Shown: positions 41,775-52,080 of the stretch, one piece after another
How the letters are laid out: each line of letters opens with the position of its first letter
Position numbering within the stretch: the first letter of the stretch is position 1
Origin: Massariosphaeria phaeospora
Lineage: Eukaryota; Ascomycota; Dothideomycetes; Pleosporales
Direction: 5' to 3'
DNA: 64,000 bases
Assembly: GCA_011032825.1 (NCBI GenBank)
Contig: JAADJZ010000003.1
Coordinates: forward strand, 1,736,001-1,800,000
Notes under the pieces: model-generated
What the model was told of the DNA's origin: nothing
Databases searched by the model: none
Seen by the model: only the letters and a program-made list of their open reading frames with translations
Made by a program: the position numbers and the translations under genes

Positions 41775-43442
41775 ATGTCTTCCTCCGTTTTCTACAGGTT
41801 CAAGAACTCGAAGGACTCTGAACGTATCCTTTTCGATGGTACCGGCATCTCCGTCTTTGAGTTGAAGCGCGAGATCATCAAAGCGTCTGGGCTGGGCGAT
41901 GGCTCGGACTTCAACCTTCACCTCTACTCGGCTGACCAACCCCCGACCGAATACACCGAGGACACCACCATCATCTCACGATCCACCACGGTTGTCGCCC
42001 GTCGCACACCAGCCGCCCGTGGCCATGGTGGCGCTGCTCGCTACGTTTCCGGTCGCGCTCCCGCGCGAGCAATCAAAAAGGCCGACCCCAAACCCACAAT
42101 CACAGCGACAGCTGGCGGCGCCGGGTCTGAGGAGGAAGCCAAGGCCGCCTTTGAACTCGAATCAGAGCGGATGTGGGATCAGCAGAAACAGGGTCTCGCC
42201 CAGGGAAAGCGCATCCACAACAACAACAATAAGAAGCCTCCGGTACCCAACCACGACCCACCAGGTGGCTATGTCTGCCATCGGTGCCAGACGAAAGGCC
42301 ATTGGATTCAGGCTTGCCCCACCAATGACGATCCCAACCACAAGCCTGCACTTATCCCTAAGAAAACGACTGGTATCCCGCAATCCTTTCTCAAAAAGGT
42401 AGAGAAGCCGAAGGACGATGAGGAAGCCCGCGGCGTCAGGATGGATGCGGAAGGGAACTATTTCCTGTTTCAGCCCGACACCAAGACTTGGGACAAGTAT
42501 CAGGAGAAGAGAGAGGCTCAGGCTGCGAGTGCGGACGCCGGCATTAAGGAAGTACGGGCGCGAGGACTGGTGTGCGAACTCAACGAGCCACATATGTTCT
42601 TAGATCCAGTGAAGATGTCCTGTTGTGGTAAGACGTATTGCAGAAGCTGCATTGGAGATAAGCTGGCGGATGAAGATTTAGTCTGTCCGAATTGTCAGGA
42701 AAAGGACATTATCATTGATGACCTCACCAGTGATGAGGAGATGGTTGGAAAGTTAAGGGCTTTCAAGGCCGAGAAGGCCAAGGAGGAGTCGGAAAGACTC
42801 TCTTCTACTACCAATGAAGCAAAAAATTCTATGCTCTCCCCTACTGTGTCTCAGCAAACTCCGTCTGTTTCTGGCTCCGATAGTGAGGGTTCAACGACCT
42901 CAAAGAAGCGCAAGGAGCCTCCTACAGACATCAAGCCGCCAACTGCCCCGAAGGCTATGCGCCGCGACCAACAAACCGATTCAGAGAAGAAATTCATCGA
43001 AGATATGGAAGTCCTGGGGAGCATGCCGACCAATCTGCCTATAGTGCCCAATGTCAACATGCCGGTAACTATGGGAATGCCGATAAACCCGATGATGGCC
43101 ATGATGAACCCTCTCAACATGAATGGAATGAACCCAATGAACGGCGGTTTCAACAACAACTGGAATGGCTACGGTCAGGGGCATCAGAACAACATGGGCT
43201 ACGGCAACATGGGCTACAACAACAGCATGGGTGGATACGGATACGGCTACCAGAACAACCCCGGCTTGTACAATCCCGCCTACAATGTAGGCTTCAACCC
43301 CCAAAACACAGGCCACTTCCCAAATCAACAGCGCACCGTCTTCGCAGAGCAGCCCAATCCACAGGATGCCTACGAGCGCAAGCCACTCAACCCCCACCGC
43401 AGCCGGAATTGGCGCAAGCAACGAGACTTCCACCACATCTAG
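41775..43442 (+). CDS. MPE1: Mpe1/RBBP6-type cleavage and polyadenylation factor subunit
   Basis: Mpe1 is a subunit of the cleavage and polyadenylation factor and carries a RING-like E3 domain. The 555-residue single-exon product starts at ACAACAATGTC. An N-terminal ubiquitin-like DWNN domain covers about 3-77 (SSVFYRFKNSKDSERILFDG). A CCHC zinc knuckle, CHRCQTKGHWIQAC, lies near 168-181. The C4-type RING/U-box-like domain spans about 272-315 (CELNEPHMFLDPVKMSCCGK, then YCRSC and CPNC). The C-terminus is Met/Asn/Gly/Tyr-rich low complexity (NMGYGNMGYN) and basic at the very end (NPHRSRNWRKQR). Domain order is exactly that of Mpe1/RBBP6 N-terminal halves. It sits next to HRP1, another 3'-end-processing factor. 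Confidence 0.92.
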   Translation: MSSSVFYRFKNSKDSERILFDGTGISVFELKREIIKASGLGDGSDFNLHLYSADQPPTEYTEDTTIISRSTTVVARRTPAARGHGGAARYVSGRAPARAIKKADPKPTITATAGGAGSEEEAKAAFELESERMWDQQKQGLAQGKRIHNNNNKKPPVPNHDPPGGYVCHRCQTKGHWIQACPTNDDPNHKPALIPKKTTGIPQSFLKKVEKPKDDEEARGVRMDAEGNYFLFQPDTKTWDKYQEKREAQAASADAGIKEVRARGLVCELNEPHMFLDPVKMSCCGKTYCRSCIGDKLADEDLVCPNCQEKDIIIDDLTSDEEMVGKLRAFKAEKAKEESERLSSTTNEAKNSMLSPTVSQQTPSVSGSDSEGSTTSKKRKEPPTDIKPPTAPKAMRRDQQTDSEKKFIEDMEVLGSMPTNLPIVPNVNMPVTMGMPINPMMAMMNPLNMNGMNPMNGGFNNNWNGYGQGHQNNMGYGNMGYNNSMGGYGYGYQNNPGLYNPAYNVGFNPQNTGHFPNQQRTVFAEQPNPQDAYERKPLNPHRSRNWRKQRDFHHI

Positions 43443-43789
43443 AGGATCACTCGCCAACTTCGGAACATGGGGCATCTTTTCTGGAGTTTGGGGGTTATGG
43501 GCATAGCACTGGGCGAATTGAGTTCGATTCTATGCGAGTACCTGCTTTGATACCTTTCTGTAGATAATGCGAATATGATACTTTATTCAAACCTCTGCGT
43601 GTTTTGCATCCACGGTGCTATGCGTGTGAATTGTATCTACCCTGTCGTAGCATCATGCAGAACTCGCTCGAAGCTACCTTTGTTGTCTCAAAGTCAAGCT
43701 TCAACAGCTCTGCTGGAATACCTACGCACCACCAAAAGCGCCTGCCATGTACCTCTTGCAATATGTGCTGAACTTGTTATATGGGCTGA

Positions 43790-44175
43790 AGGCCAACAGA
43801 GAGACGTATGCAGAGCTCTGAACAAACTCCTGCTATCAATCTAATTAACCCTACTTCCTCCTGATCATCACTGTTGTCCGCCTGTTGCCCACGTACCTTC
43901 CCCAGCTACCCTACAAACTTGTCATATGTGCTGAAGAGTATCAGGGTGGTGTATACCGAGCTCCAAACAAACTCCTGCCACCATTCTAATTAGCCCTACT
44001 TATGCTTGACCTTCTAGTTATCTACTGTCCCCCTGCTAGCGAATCTTGCATAACTTTTATTGTGTACCTCCTTTAGTTAAGATGCAAGCCTGCAATACGT
44101 ACTGAGCGGTATTGGGGTGGTGTATCCAGAGCTGGAGACAAACTCCTGCCGTCATCCTAATCAGCCCTACTTCCG
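43790..44175. repeat. Degenerate tandem array related to the 23066 hairpin element
   Basis: ACAAACTCCTGCC-type blocks followed by (C/T)TAAT(T/C)A(G/A)CCCTACTT recur at 43821, 43967 and 44138. The middle unit also has CCCTACAAACTTGTCATATG at its left and AATCTTGCATAACTTTTAT at its right, resembling the inverted ends of the 23066-23201 element. It is 3' of MPE1 and non-coding. Confidence 0.55.
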
Positions 44176-45577
44176 CTCAACCTTGGTATGGAATGGGGAC
44201 ACGGCCGGGCGATCACGTCTTGTTCCGCCCGCTGGCCGCCAATCAGCGGCCGTGCGCCCGCTTGACCCCGCCACCACCTCCCTCGTCCTCGTTCTTTGCC
44301 CTTCTCCCTGGCAACTCCCTGGCAACCTCGCCAGGACGCGGTGGTGCAGTGCGAGCTAAGCTTCCTCGAACCGCCTCTTTTCTTTGCCCCCGGCAGCATG
44401 TCCTCGAACGAGGCTACAGCATCCGGCCCATCGGATGCAGCCCACAGGCTGCTAAAACTGTGGGAAAGCCAAGACACCTTGCGTCTACACCCAGCATAAA
44501 ATGGCAAATTCAAAGAAAGATATCTGGATGAGAACATGACAGGGCCGAAATTCGATCGTACAAGAGCTGTGCGCTGTGACCGGTCTGCCCTGCGTTATCT
44601 CCAACGATGACTGCACTGTGCCTTTACGGACCGGCCCATCCGCACAGTAGTCTATGGAGAGTATCACTTTCCAGCTTTACAATTTAGCATTCCGACTGCA
44701 GCACAGTCACGCACGATGAGGAGATTATTCACCAACCCCGAGCAGTACGGCGAACGACGCATGTGCCTTGTACTCCCAGTCACCTGTGGCTACTGACCTC
44801 ATCAGAAAAGATCATGTCGCGTATAAATCCCCTACGAGCGCTAGTCGGGCATTGGGAAAATACGCAGAACATCATCGTCTAGTTGATGACTGAGCTTAAG
44901 GAATGGTTCGGACTAGCATACCACAAAGAACCGGTACCTTTGTACTTTGAAGGCAGCCCGGACCTTTCTCCGCCAGCGGGACCAGCTGCTGCTTGGCTTC
45001 CAATATCCTGGTGCGAAGCTGCTTATCTCTCGACCGTGATCTATCCGTCCAACTCAGTATTGCAAGGGTCCCGAGGGTGCTGCGGCAGAGTTCGACCAAA
45101 AAATCACTAAAGACTGTGTCCGAGCTTGCGTGGAGAGATTGTGGAGAAAGATCCTTTAACATCAAATACGGAGTTTGATTTAGAGTAAGGCTAGCCGTCT
45201 ACAATATACTACGACAGGTTTTCGCAACTCCTACGCATTTGCTCACCAGTCATCTTTACTTGTTCTGTCTCTTTTTGGCGCGGGGCATCCCTGGGGCGCT
45301 CATACTGTCATCTTTCCATGAATAGATGGTCGGTGTGTCCACTCACGCTCTCCCTTCAAACAATGAAGCTCGTCTCAATGAGCTGGCGAAAATTTCCCGT
45401 CACTCTCTTCACCCATGTGCCGTTTGCAGTTGCACGCTGCTCGCTCTCGATGGTGGCGAGCGCGGACGCTGATTGGTGCGATTCAAGCGAGTCTTAGATC
45501 CGGCGTCATAGCACCTGGGCAGTCATCAGCAACCTCCAACCCACGACAGCAGTCGACGGGGCATTGCATGCAGAGAT
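44176..45577. other. Intergenic, no firm gene
   Basis: A minus-strand frame at 44896-45165 (~89 codons, with helical-looking DFLVELCRSTLGTLAIL) could be a gene relic, but it has no recognised family and no splice partner. Everything else is short and motif-free. Confidence 0.35.
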
Positions 45578-46115
45578 ATGCTCTCTGCACGCGAGTCGGA
45601 CGCGAGCAGCTATAGAAGCATCTCAAGCGATCTGGCGAGCCCCACGTACCACCACCTGCCTCGACTTCGTCCCCTGCCACCAGGAGTCCGCCCACCCCCC
45701 GCACCCACAACCAGGAAGAGGGTTCGGGCTCCCGCGGCATGCGGCCCCTGCCGGACGCGTAAATCAAAGGTATGGCACTCGTTGTTGATGCGAAGTTGCT
45801 GATTGCTAACTGCTCGGTCTCTAGTGCAGCGGGGAGCACCCCACGTGCCGCGAATGTGTGTCCCGCAAAACCTCTTGCGAATATCCAGACACAGAAACGC
45901 GCCAAGTCAGACAAAAGTACAAGGATCTGCGCGACCGCCAAAATGCGCACGAGGAGTTGTTCAAGCTACTAAAGACCGTGTCTGAGCCGGACGCGATCGA
46001 GGTTCTTCGGCGTATCAGAGCTGGCGGCGATGTCCACGACATACTAAGTCACATCAAGGACGGGAGTTTGCTTATGGGGCTCTCCTCTTCGTCAGGTCCG
46101 GAACTGGAACAGTAA
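45578..46115 (+). CDS. Minimal Zn(II)2Cys6 transcription factor, two exons
   Basis: Exons are 45578-45769 and 45825-46115, giving 160 residues. The 55 bp intron (GTATGG ... CTCTAG, with a CTAAC branch) interrupts the zinc cluster itself. Joining gives a complete CX2CX6CX6CX2CX6C binuclear cluster (ACGPCRTRKSKC, then CRECVSRKTSC) at about 54-80. A basic/linker region and a helix (VRQKYKDLRDRQNAHEELF) follow, the usual dimerisation coil. Next is the LLKTVSEPDAIEVLRRI region typical of the fungal family. The frame then stops at residue 160, whereas most relatives continue for several hundred residues. No later exon was found before the GH71 gene. It is either a naturally short factor or a truncated one. 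Nuclear, DNA-binding by family. Confidence 0.75.
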
Positions 46116-46858
46116 ATTTGGGAGTAGACCGATCCTGCCCATCTTGCTTATACTGTGCTCAGCTGTGTCGAGCAGATCACTGCGTGTAGGCAGTGGGCAT
46201 AATCTCATCTACTTCTGGGCGATTTCCCAAGTACACCTTGTTATGACTAAGACCGTCCTTAGAGAGTGAACCTCGAGGCTCCTAGCGTAAGAAGACCTTG
46301 TCTATGAAATTTTTCGTACTAAATACTGCAATAGTAGCTGACTTTATGGTTACCCTAGTAGTGCTAGGCTTGAGTGAACATTACAACGGGTCCAACCTCA
46401 AGTCACATCTACGCACAAGCCGGCCATCTGCATGGATTCCTGTGTAGTGTCGCACTAAAAGAGTCTACCGGCGTTCGGCATCGAGCCCTAGCTTGCTAGC
46501 GAACAGTTCGTCAACTAAGTATCCCTGCCATGTCCTTGTTCGGACACTACGGTTTCATGATCTACGCAACCAACAACCTGCCGCATTTCCATATTCGAAA
46601 AGGATTGGTACAGCTCGCCTGATGTCGGCCGTCGTTTCAAGACGTTTGGAGCAACTCGATCGCTCGTATTGCAAGAGCATAAATGGACTGCACGGATAGA
46701 TAACAACTGCTGTGCACTTTCTGTTTTCCTTCGCTTTAGTCGTGTTATCTTTTTCCCTCATTCAGTCACTCAGTCACTCTTTCAACCACATAGTCACTCT
46801 TTCAACCATATAGTCACTCGTTTCTACCTTAGTCACTCGTTTCTTCTCCGTCATTATT
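46116..46858. other. Intergenic and promoter of the GH71 gene
   Basis: No continuation of the zinc-cluster factor is visible. The last ~100 bp hold the AGTCAC repeat cluster listed separately. The rest is unremarkable. Confidence 0.4.
46764..46836 (+). repeat. Five AGTCAC motifs in ~20 bp tandem units upstream of the GH71 start
   Basis: AGTCAC at 46764, 46772, 46792, 46812 and 46831, most followed by TCTTTCAACCATA- or TCGTTTCT-like spacers. The last is 23 bp before the ATG at 46859, so it lies in the leader or core promoter. A TGACT half-site is present in each unit on the opposite strand. Confidence 0.6.
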
Positions 46859-48331
46859 ATGCGCTTGTTTCGTACCTTGGGCGTCGCCTTGTTAGCAACA
46901 GCGGCATCATGTCGTCCCACAGCGAGACAGGCCAACGGTAAACCTGTGTGAGTACAAAGTCTAGCAGCATTGCACATAACCTAACAAAACCTTATAGGTT
47001 TGCGCATTACATGATTGGCGAAATTCACGATGAGCACACTCGGCAAGATATCATCGATGCCAAAAGTGTAGGGCTCGACGCCTTCGCAATGAACTTCAGT
47101 ACGGCTCTCTTTTGACCCACTCTTGGGAAGTGCTGACTGCAGTCAGACAAATTCGCATCCTGGTCAGAAAACACCGTTGAGCGGCTATTCAAGAATGCCG
47201 ATGAGCTGGGCTTTGGGTTGTTCTTTTCGTTCGACATGGCACCCGGCTACTTCACCGACCCGAATCAGTACGCTACATACCTACGGAAATACACCGATCG
47301 CACCTCTTACTACAAACACAACGGCAAACCGCTCGTGTCCACCTTCGGCGGCGAGAAAGTCAGCGATACGCAATGGTCTACTTTCAAGGGCACTGTCGGC
47401 GACGTGGTCATCATCCCTGGCTTCTATGCTACGCCTGCCAGCACGGAGGTTTTCGATAGTCGTCCTAGCATCGACGGCATCTTCAACTGGAACTCATGGT
47501 CTTTACCTTCAGCTGGTAGGACTACCGTCTCGACAAAGGACGACGAAACGTACATGTCTGCGGCAAGCACCGCGAAGAAGCTCTTCATGCTAGGCATCTC
47601 GCCCATGCAGTTCAAACACATTGACGGCAGCCAGAACTGGTACCGCCGTGCCGAAGACAATCTCGAGTACCGCTTCGCTCAAGCGCTCGAGCTACAGCCC
47701 GACATGCTGCAACTGCAGTCGTGGAACGATGCGGGTGAGAGCCATTACATGGGCCGACTATGGCCCGAACCGATGACTAACTCGCCTATCCACACTTACG
47801 TCGACGGATATGACCATACTGGATACTGGCAGGTTCTTCCCGCCTTCATTCAGGCGTGGAAGCGCGGGGACAAGACAACAGCGGGCATGGTGCCGACAAA
47901 CGGGAAGAGCGTCCAAGGCACGTTTTGGCACCATACGCTCTTGACCGGGGCAGACTGCACTGCGGATCCGATTGGCAAGCCAGTGGAGATCGAGAACATT
48001 GAAGACGCAGTGACTGGCATTGTGCTCGTTGCAAAGGGGAAGACGGGGCTGGTTGCAGAGATCAAGAGCGGAGGGAAGCAGCTGGGCAAACTTGTCCTTG
48101 TCGAGGGGTACAACAAGTTCAAGTTCACCGGCCTGACGACTGGGAAGGTGACGCTGGAAGTGTGGGAAGGCAGTACGATGGTTGCAGGCGGTTATGGGGC
48201 GCTCGAGGTGAGTTCATCTGGCTTTAACCTGTGCTTTGTGCAATTTGCTGACTTCTATGCCGTAGGTCTCGAACTCTGCGGAGGTTTGCAACTACAACTT
48301 CCAGGTCGTCGGCTTCCCTGCAGCAGAGTGA
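46859..48331 (+). CDS. Secreted GH71 alpha-1,3-glucanase (mutanase-type)
   Basis: GH71 enzymes hydrolyse alpha-1,3-glucan of the fungal wall, for remodelling or mycoparasitism. Exons are 46859-46947, 46998-47098, 47147-48207 and 48266-48331, giving 438 residues with all phases agreeing. Introns are 48-58 bp. A signal peptide occupies residues 1-~19 (MRLFRTLGVALLATAASC). FAHYMIGEIHDEHTRQD (about 31-47) is the family's N-terminal strand. GLDAFAMN, FFSFDMAPGYF, GIFNWNSW and QLQSWNDAGESHYMG follow in family order. After the catalytic barrel is a ~90-residue beta-type region with a GNTIVTGI-like core. No GPI or carbohydrate-binding module is evident. The acceptor of intron 2 was chosen at 47146 because the alternative at 47142 runs into a stop. 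Confidence 0.9.
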
Positions 48332-49768
48332 AGAGCCCTCGTGAGCGCTACGGATATCCGCTGCGGCTGGCGCGCGACACGACTGATGGATAATACGTTT
48401 TGAAGTCGTCTTCCAACCGGCACAATGCTTTTGTTATTCTATTCATTCTGCACATATATTTAAGACTCCTAGGGGCAAAGAAATCAAATGACCATTGTTC
48501 ATGTTGATCGCGGGATAGTATACACTCCACTGACAATAAACTCGAGCATACACAGTCAAGCCAGCCCTCCGAGGTAAACGTACGCGCTGTCTACCAATTA
48601 ACGGTAAACTAGCATCCATAGGAGATTACAATAAGCTCAACAGTCCGCTAAGGACTATAATATTAGCGGGGATCCCCGTTTAGGAAAGCAACTCGTAATG
48701 TGGAGATTTGAGTTACGCGGACTAGGGCTTTCTGTGGGGGTTGGGTTGGTAGATTAGCGGAAACGCTAGGGTTACTTATCTTATATTAGTGTCGGTTTTC
48801 CGAACGTCGGAACTTAATGTTACTTCCTACTCTACTCTTCTTCTTGGAATTGGTTAAGTCGTCGAGTAAGGGCCTGTCAGTTGTGATGTGTGTCTCTATC
48901 TGCTAAATGGTTATGAGCGCGCATTTCAATCCCGATGATGGGTGAGGGGAATGAGGGGGGCCACGATGCGCATGGGCGGAGGGTTCTGGAATAACGAAAT
49001 GTGAGGGTTTAGCACATGCATAGTCAAGCTGTAAAGCAAATTTCAAGGAAGAGGCTGATGTTGCGGATCAGACCGTGGTTCGACTGCTTCGGAATAGTTC
49101 ACTTCCTAGATCTGCTGGTATCGTACTCTCTATTACGGTTTGTTGTTCATATGTCCATACACTCATTCTTCATCTCTACCTCTACTTCTCAATAACAATA
49201 GATGCCAATTCTTGGCTCATCAAGAATCTAATATGTAGTAATATTTCCGTCCATCGTCATCGTCATCGTCAACTCGAAATCCAATATCATAATTGGCCCT
49301 ACTTGAGCACTGCAAAAGTTGACACATTTCCCGACATCCCGTCTCTGACCGAATACGCGTCGTCACACAACCAGACGAGATGAGATAACACAAGACGAAA
49401 GCAACCGCCGGGCCGTGTGACTCACTCTTGTGAGGCATGACCTCGCACTGGTCACACTCATCGCGGGTGTGCGTTTGCGCTTGCCCATCCACCGCCACCG
49501 CTCCTCCCTCTCCTGCACCCACGCACCCTCACCGAATCGTTATCAAACAAACCGCTCCGGCGTGCCACTGCTGCATTACCCCCCTATTTTACCCTACCCC
49601 CCTCCTCGCCCGCCCGCACGCCTGCTATCCTTTCTCGACCTATGCTCCCCCCTCGAGGACAGCGCACACCCACCTAGACCTAGATTTCCCCCCCATCGGC
49701 GCCGGACCGACGACGCGGAGGCACAATACACTACGCTACACAGCAGCAGGAAGGAGTGAGTGATAGTG
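48332..49768. other. Intergenic, nothing recognised
   Basis: Contains a 12 bp palindrome CGGGGATCCCCG near 48666 and simple CATCGTCATCGTC near 49250. From ~49500 it is C-rich leader for the next gene. No supported gene. Confidence 0.4.
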
Positions 49769-50776
49769 ATGTGGCGGCACGCACATGTACATGCACATGC
49801 ACAGGCACACGCATACCCACACGAACCCGCACACGCACCGCATAACAGGCCTCCTCTGTACGATGCGTGGTACTACGAGCAGTCGGATCCGAGAGCACGG
49901 CACCAACAGCAGCAGCAACAAAAACAGGCCAATGCTCCATACCCCCCGCCCGACTACCCGTATGGCCCCCCGCTGCCCATGCACAACCATCCAGGCCCGA
50001 TGCGTCCCCGCGAACAACACCACGAAAACCGGATCCACGGGCAACACCCCCATGCGCCTCGAGCTCAAAACCAGATACCACGACGACACCAGCACTCCTA
50101 CCAACGACACGTGCACTTCGAGCTCCCGCGGCGCCACCACTCCCCGTCGAACCACAAGCACGCAAGGCCCTACCGCCCCGACACACCTCACCACGCGCCT
50201 CCGCCCAAGCCGCCACTGCGTCCGCAACATCCACATCACCACCAGCAACCCCCACGCCACCACCGCCCACGATCTCCTGCGCCGCCGCCGCCTCCTCCCC
50301 TCCCGCCACGGCCAGCGCCCCGTCCGACAATCCACCTCCTCAGCTTCTCCGCCGAGAAGATCCGCAGCGCGTCAGCCTTCAACCAGCTCCTGCGCACGCA
50401 CCTGCCGCCTGCAACCCCACACCTCTACACCATCTCCGCCATCAACTTCGTGCCGCCGCCGCCCCACCTCTGCGTCTACTACAGCGGCACGCACCCGCTG
50501 ATCCAGGCACACGTCATGACGGACCCGCGCGCCCAGCGCGCTGTGAAGCGCGCCGTGGACGAGCTGCTCGAGTACGGTCGGCGGGAAGTGCGGCGGGGGA
50601 GAGACGGCCGGGGCGGGAAGAACGACGTGGCGCTGACGGTGAGCTGCCAGATGGGCACGCATCGCAGTGTGACGGTTGCGGAGCGGATTCGCAGCGAGAT
50701 TGAGAGGTTGGGCCTGGGGGTTGAGGTGAGGGTTGTGCATGTGCATCGGGTGAGGGGCGTGGGAGATCCGTGGTAG
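49769..50776 (+). CDS. His/Pro-rich protein with RapZ C-terminal-like domain
   Basis: From the ATG at 49769 (the GTG at 49760 is in the same frame) the single exon encodes 335 residues. Residues 1-~185 are disordered and extraordinarily rich in His and Pro (HAHVHAHAQAHA, PPHHAPPPK-type runs, QQQQQQ). From ~187 a folded domain begins (TIHLLSFSAEKIRS). It ends with VSCQMGTHRSVTVAERI and VEVRVVHVHR (about 288-325). These match my knowledge of the bacterial RapZ/YvcJ C-terminal domain, where a GxHRSV loop precedes an AERL helix and a final VxHRD strand. In bacteria RapZ senses GlcN6P and presents sRNA to RNase E; the fungal role is unknown. There is no ATPase domain here. The start is uncertain because of low complexity. 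Confidence 0.65.
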   Translation: MWRHAHVHAHAQAHAYPHEPAHAPHNRPPLYDAWYYEQSDPRARHQQQQQQKQANAPYPPPDYPYGPPLPMHNHPGPMRPREQHHENRIHGQHPHAPRAQNQIPRRHQHSYQRHVHFELPRRHHSPSNHKHARPYRPDTPHHAPPPKPPLRPQHPHHHQQPPRHHRPRSPAPPPPPPLPPRPAPRPTIHLLSFSAEKIRSASAFNQLLRTHLPPATPHLYTISAINFVPPPPHLCVYYSGTHPLIQAHVMTDPRAQRAVKRAVDELLEYGRREVRRGRDGRGGKNDVALTVSCQMGTHRSVTVAERIRSEIERLGLGVEVRVVHVHRVRGVGDPW

Positions 50777-52080
50777 GAACAAGAAGGGAGGATTTACTCC
50801 GGTATGAGATGCTTGTTGGTAAGTGAGAGTGTGAGGATGATATGGTAGATGGGCGGAATAGGTTGTTGTAGGACTGTGTTGATACCCCTTTTCCTTCTGT
50901 GTAGGTAGAGTGGACACTTCTGCCTGTGCACTTCTACCTACCTTTTTCTTTTCGAGACTTTCTTCAGACATGGAGGTAACCAACGGTTCTATTCCATGTT
51001 AACAGACCCCATTTTCTTACCTCAGTTCTCAGACCCCCGTTGTGCTTCTTCATGAGTCTACTCTCGACCTCAGTGTCCTCCTACTCGCTTACCGTAAAGA
51101 TACAGTCAAGAGCAGCAATACGAGATCTCCATATTCCGAGAGAACTTCGACCATCCTTACCATTATACCATCTCATCTTGCGACTTTCGCGAACTTATGA
51201 ACGACACCCCAGAGCATACCTTAGATATTCGAGACTCGATATGCACACACGACGTTACGCCGAAGGGCTCGGGTAGGCTGGAAGTTTCCGCTCGACGTAC
51301 TCGTCGCAGCGTCTATGAACGAGGCGGACAACCTAAAACCATGTCAGATGACTAGCGAGTGGTGTTATTGTCTGACTCTTACCCAATGCTAATACACACT
51401 GTCCCTGCCCGGTTTTACTCAAGCCTGGTTTGTTCTGGGATTATAATTCGTTCAATGTGGGAGTAGTCAACCTGCTTGGTCGTCGTTGTGGATTTATGTG
51501 CTATAGTAATATCTTTGATAAGGCGCAGCCACCCCTTCCTTCTCGATCTTCGCGGTGTCGGTATAGTTCCGCGTCGTAAGAGGGGCGCAGTGCAGGACGT
51601 GGCGCTGTTTGACACGACGAGAAGCAGGTGCATTGAGACCATAACCCGATACGGCTAGTGTCTAGTCTAATGTTTTGATTCCCCGTCCGACACATCTTTT
51701 CTTCAAACGGGCAGCTCGCGTTGCGCTCAATGCTGTAGGAAAGCCGTAACTATACATATGTACGACATGTCGGCGTTGTGGAAGAGTTTGATGATGAATA
51801 ACAATTCTGTAATAATTTCCGCGCTGCCGAGTCTGTGGAGTCGCCATTCTCGAAGGTGTGTCAATTGATGTGAGTAGACGACCGTTTGTAGTTCACGAAT
51901 CGCACTCGAGCGGTGGGGGCTAAACTGTTGGATCCTACTGTGGGGGCCCAAACCGAAGGTCAAATAGGTAGGAGCGGCTGTAGTATTCATCCACATTGAA
52001 GGACAAGACAACTGAACGATATCGCAATAGAGGCCGTATGTATCGAACTGATTAGTCTATGGCAACTTAGTGCCCTCGCC
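50777..52080. other. Intergenic, nothing recognised
   Basis: This is 1.3 kb between the RapZ-like gene and the 3' end of the CinA-like gene. Mirror frames at 51415-51658 on both strands have no motif. No repeat noticed. Confidence 0.4.

Noticed and set aside
49731..50330. Minus-strand Val/Gly/Arg-rich genes opposite the His/Pro-rich frame
   Set aside because: Shadows of the CAC/CCN-rich coding strand. The plus-strand frame ends in a recognisable folded domain; these do not.
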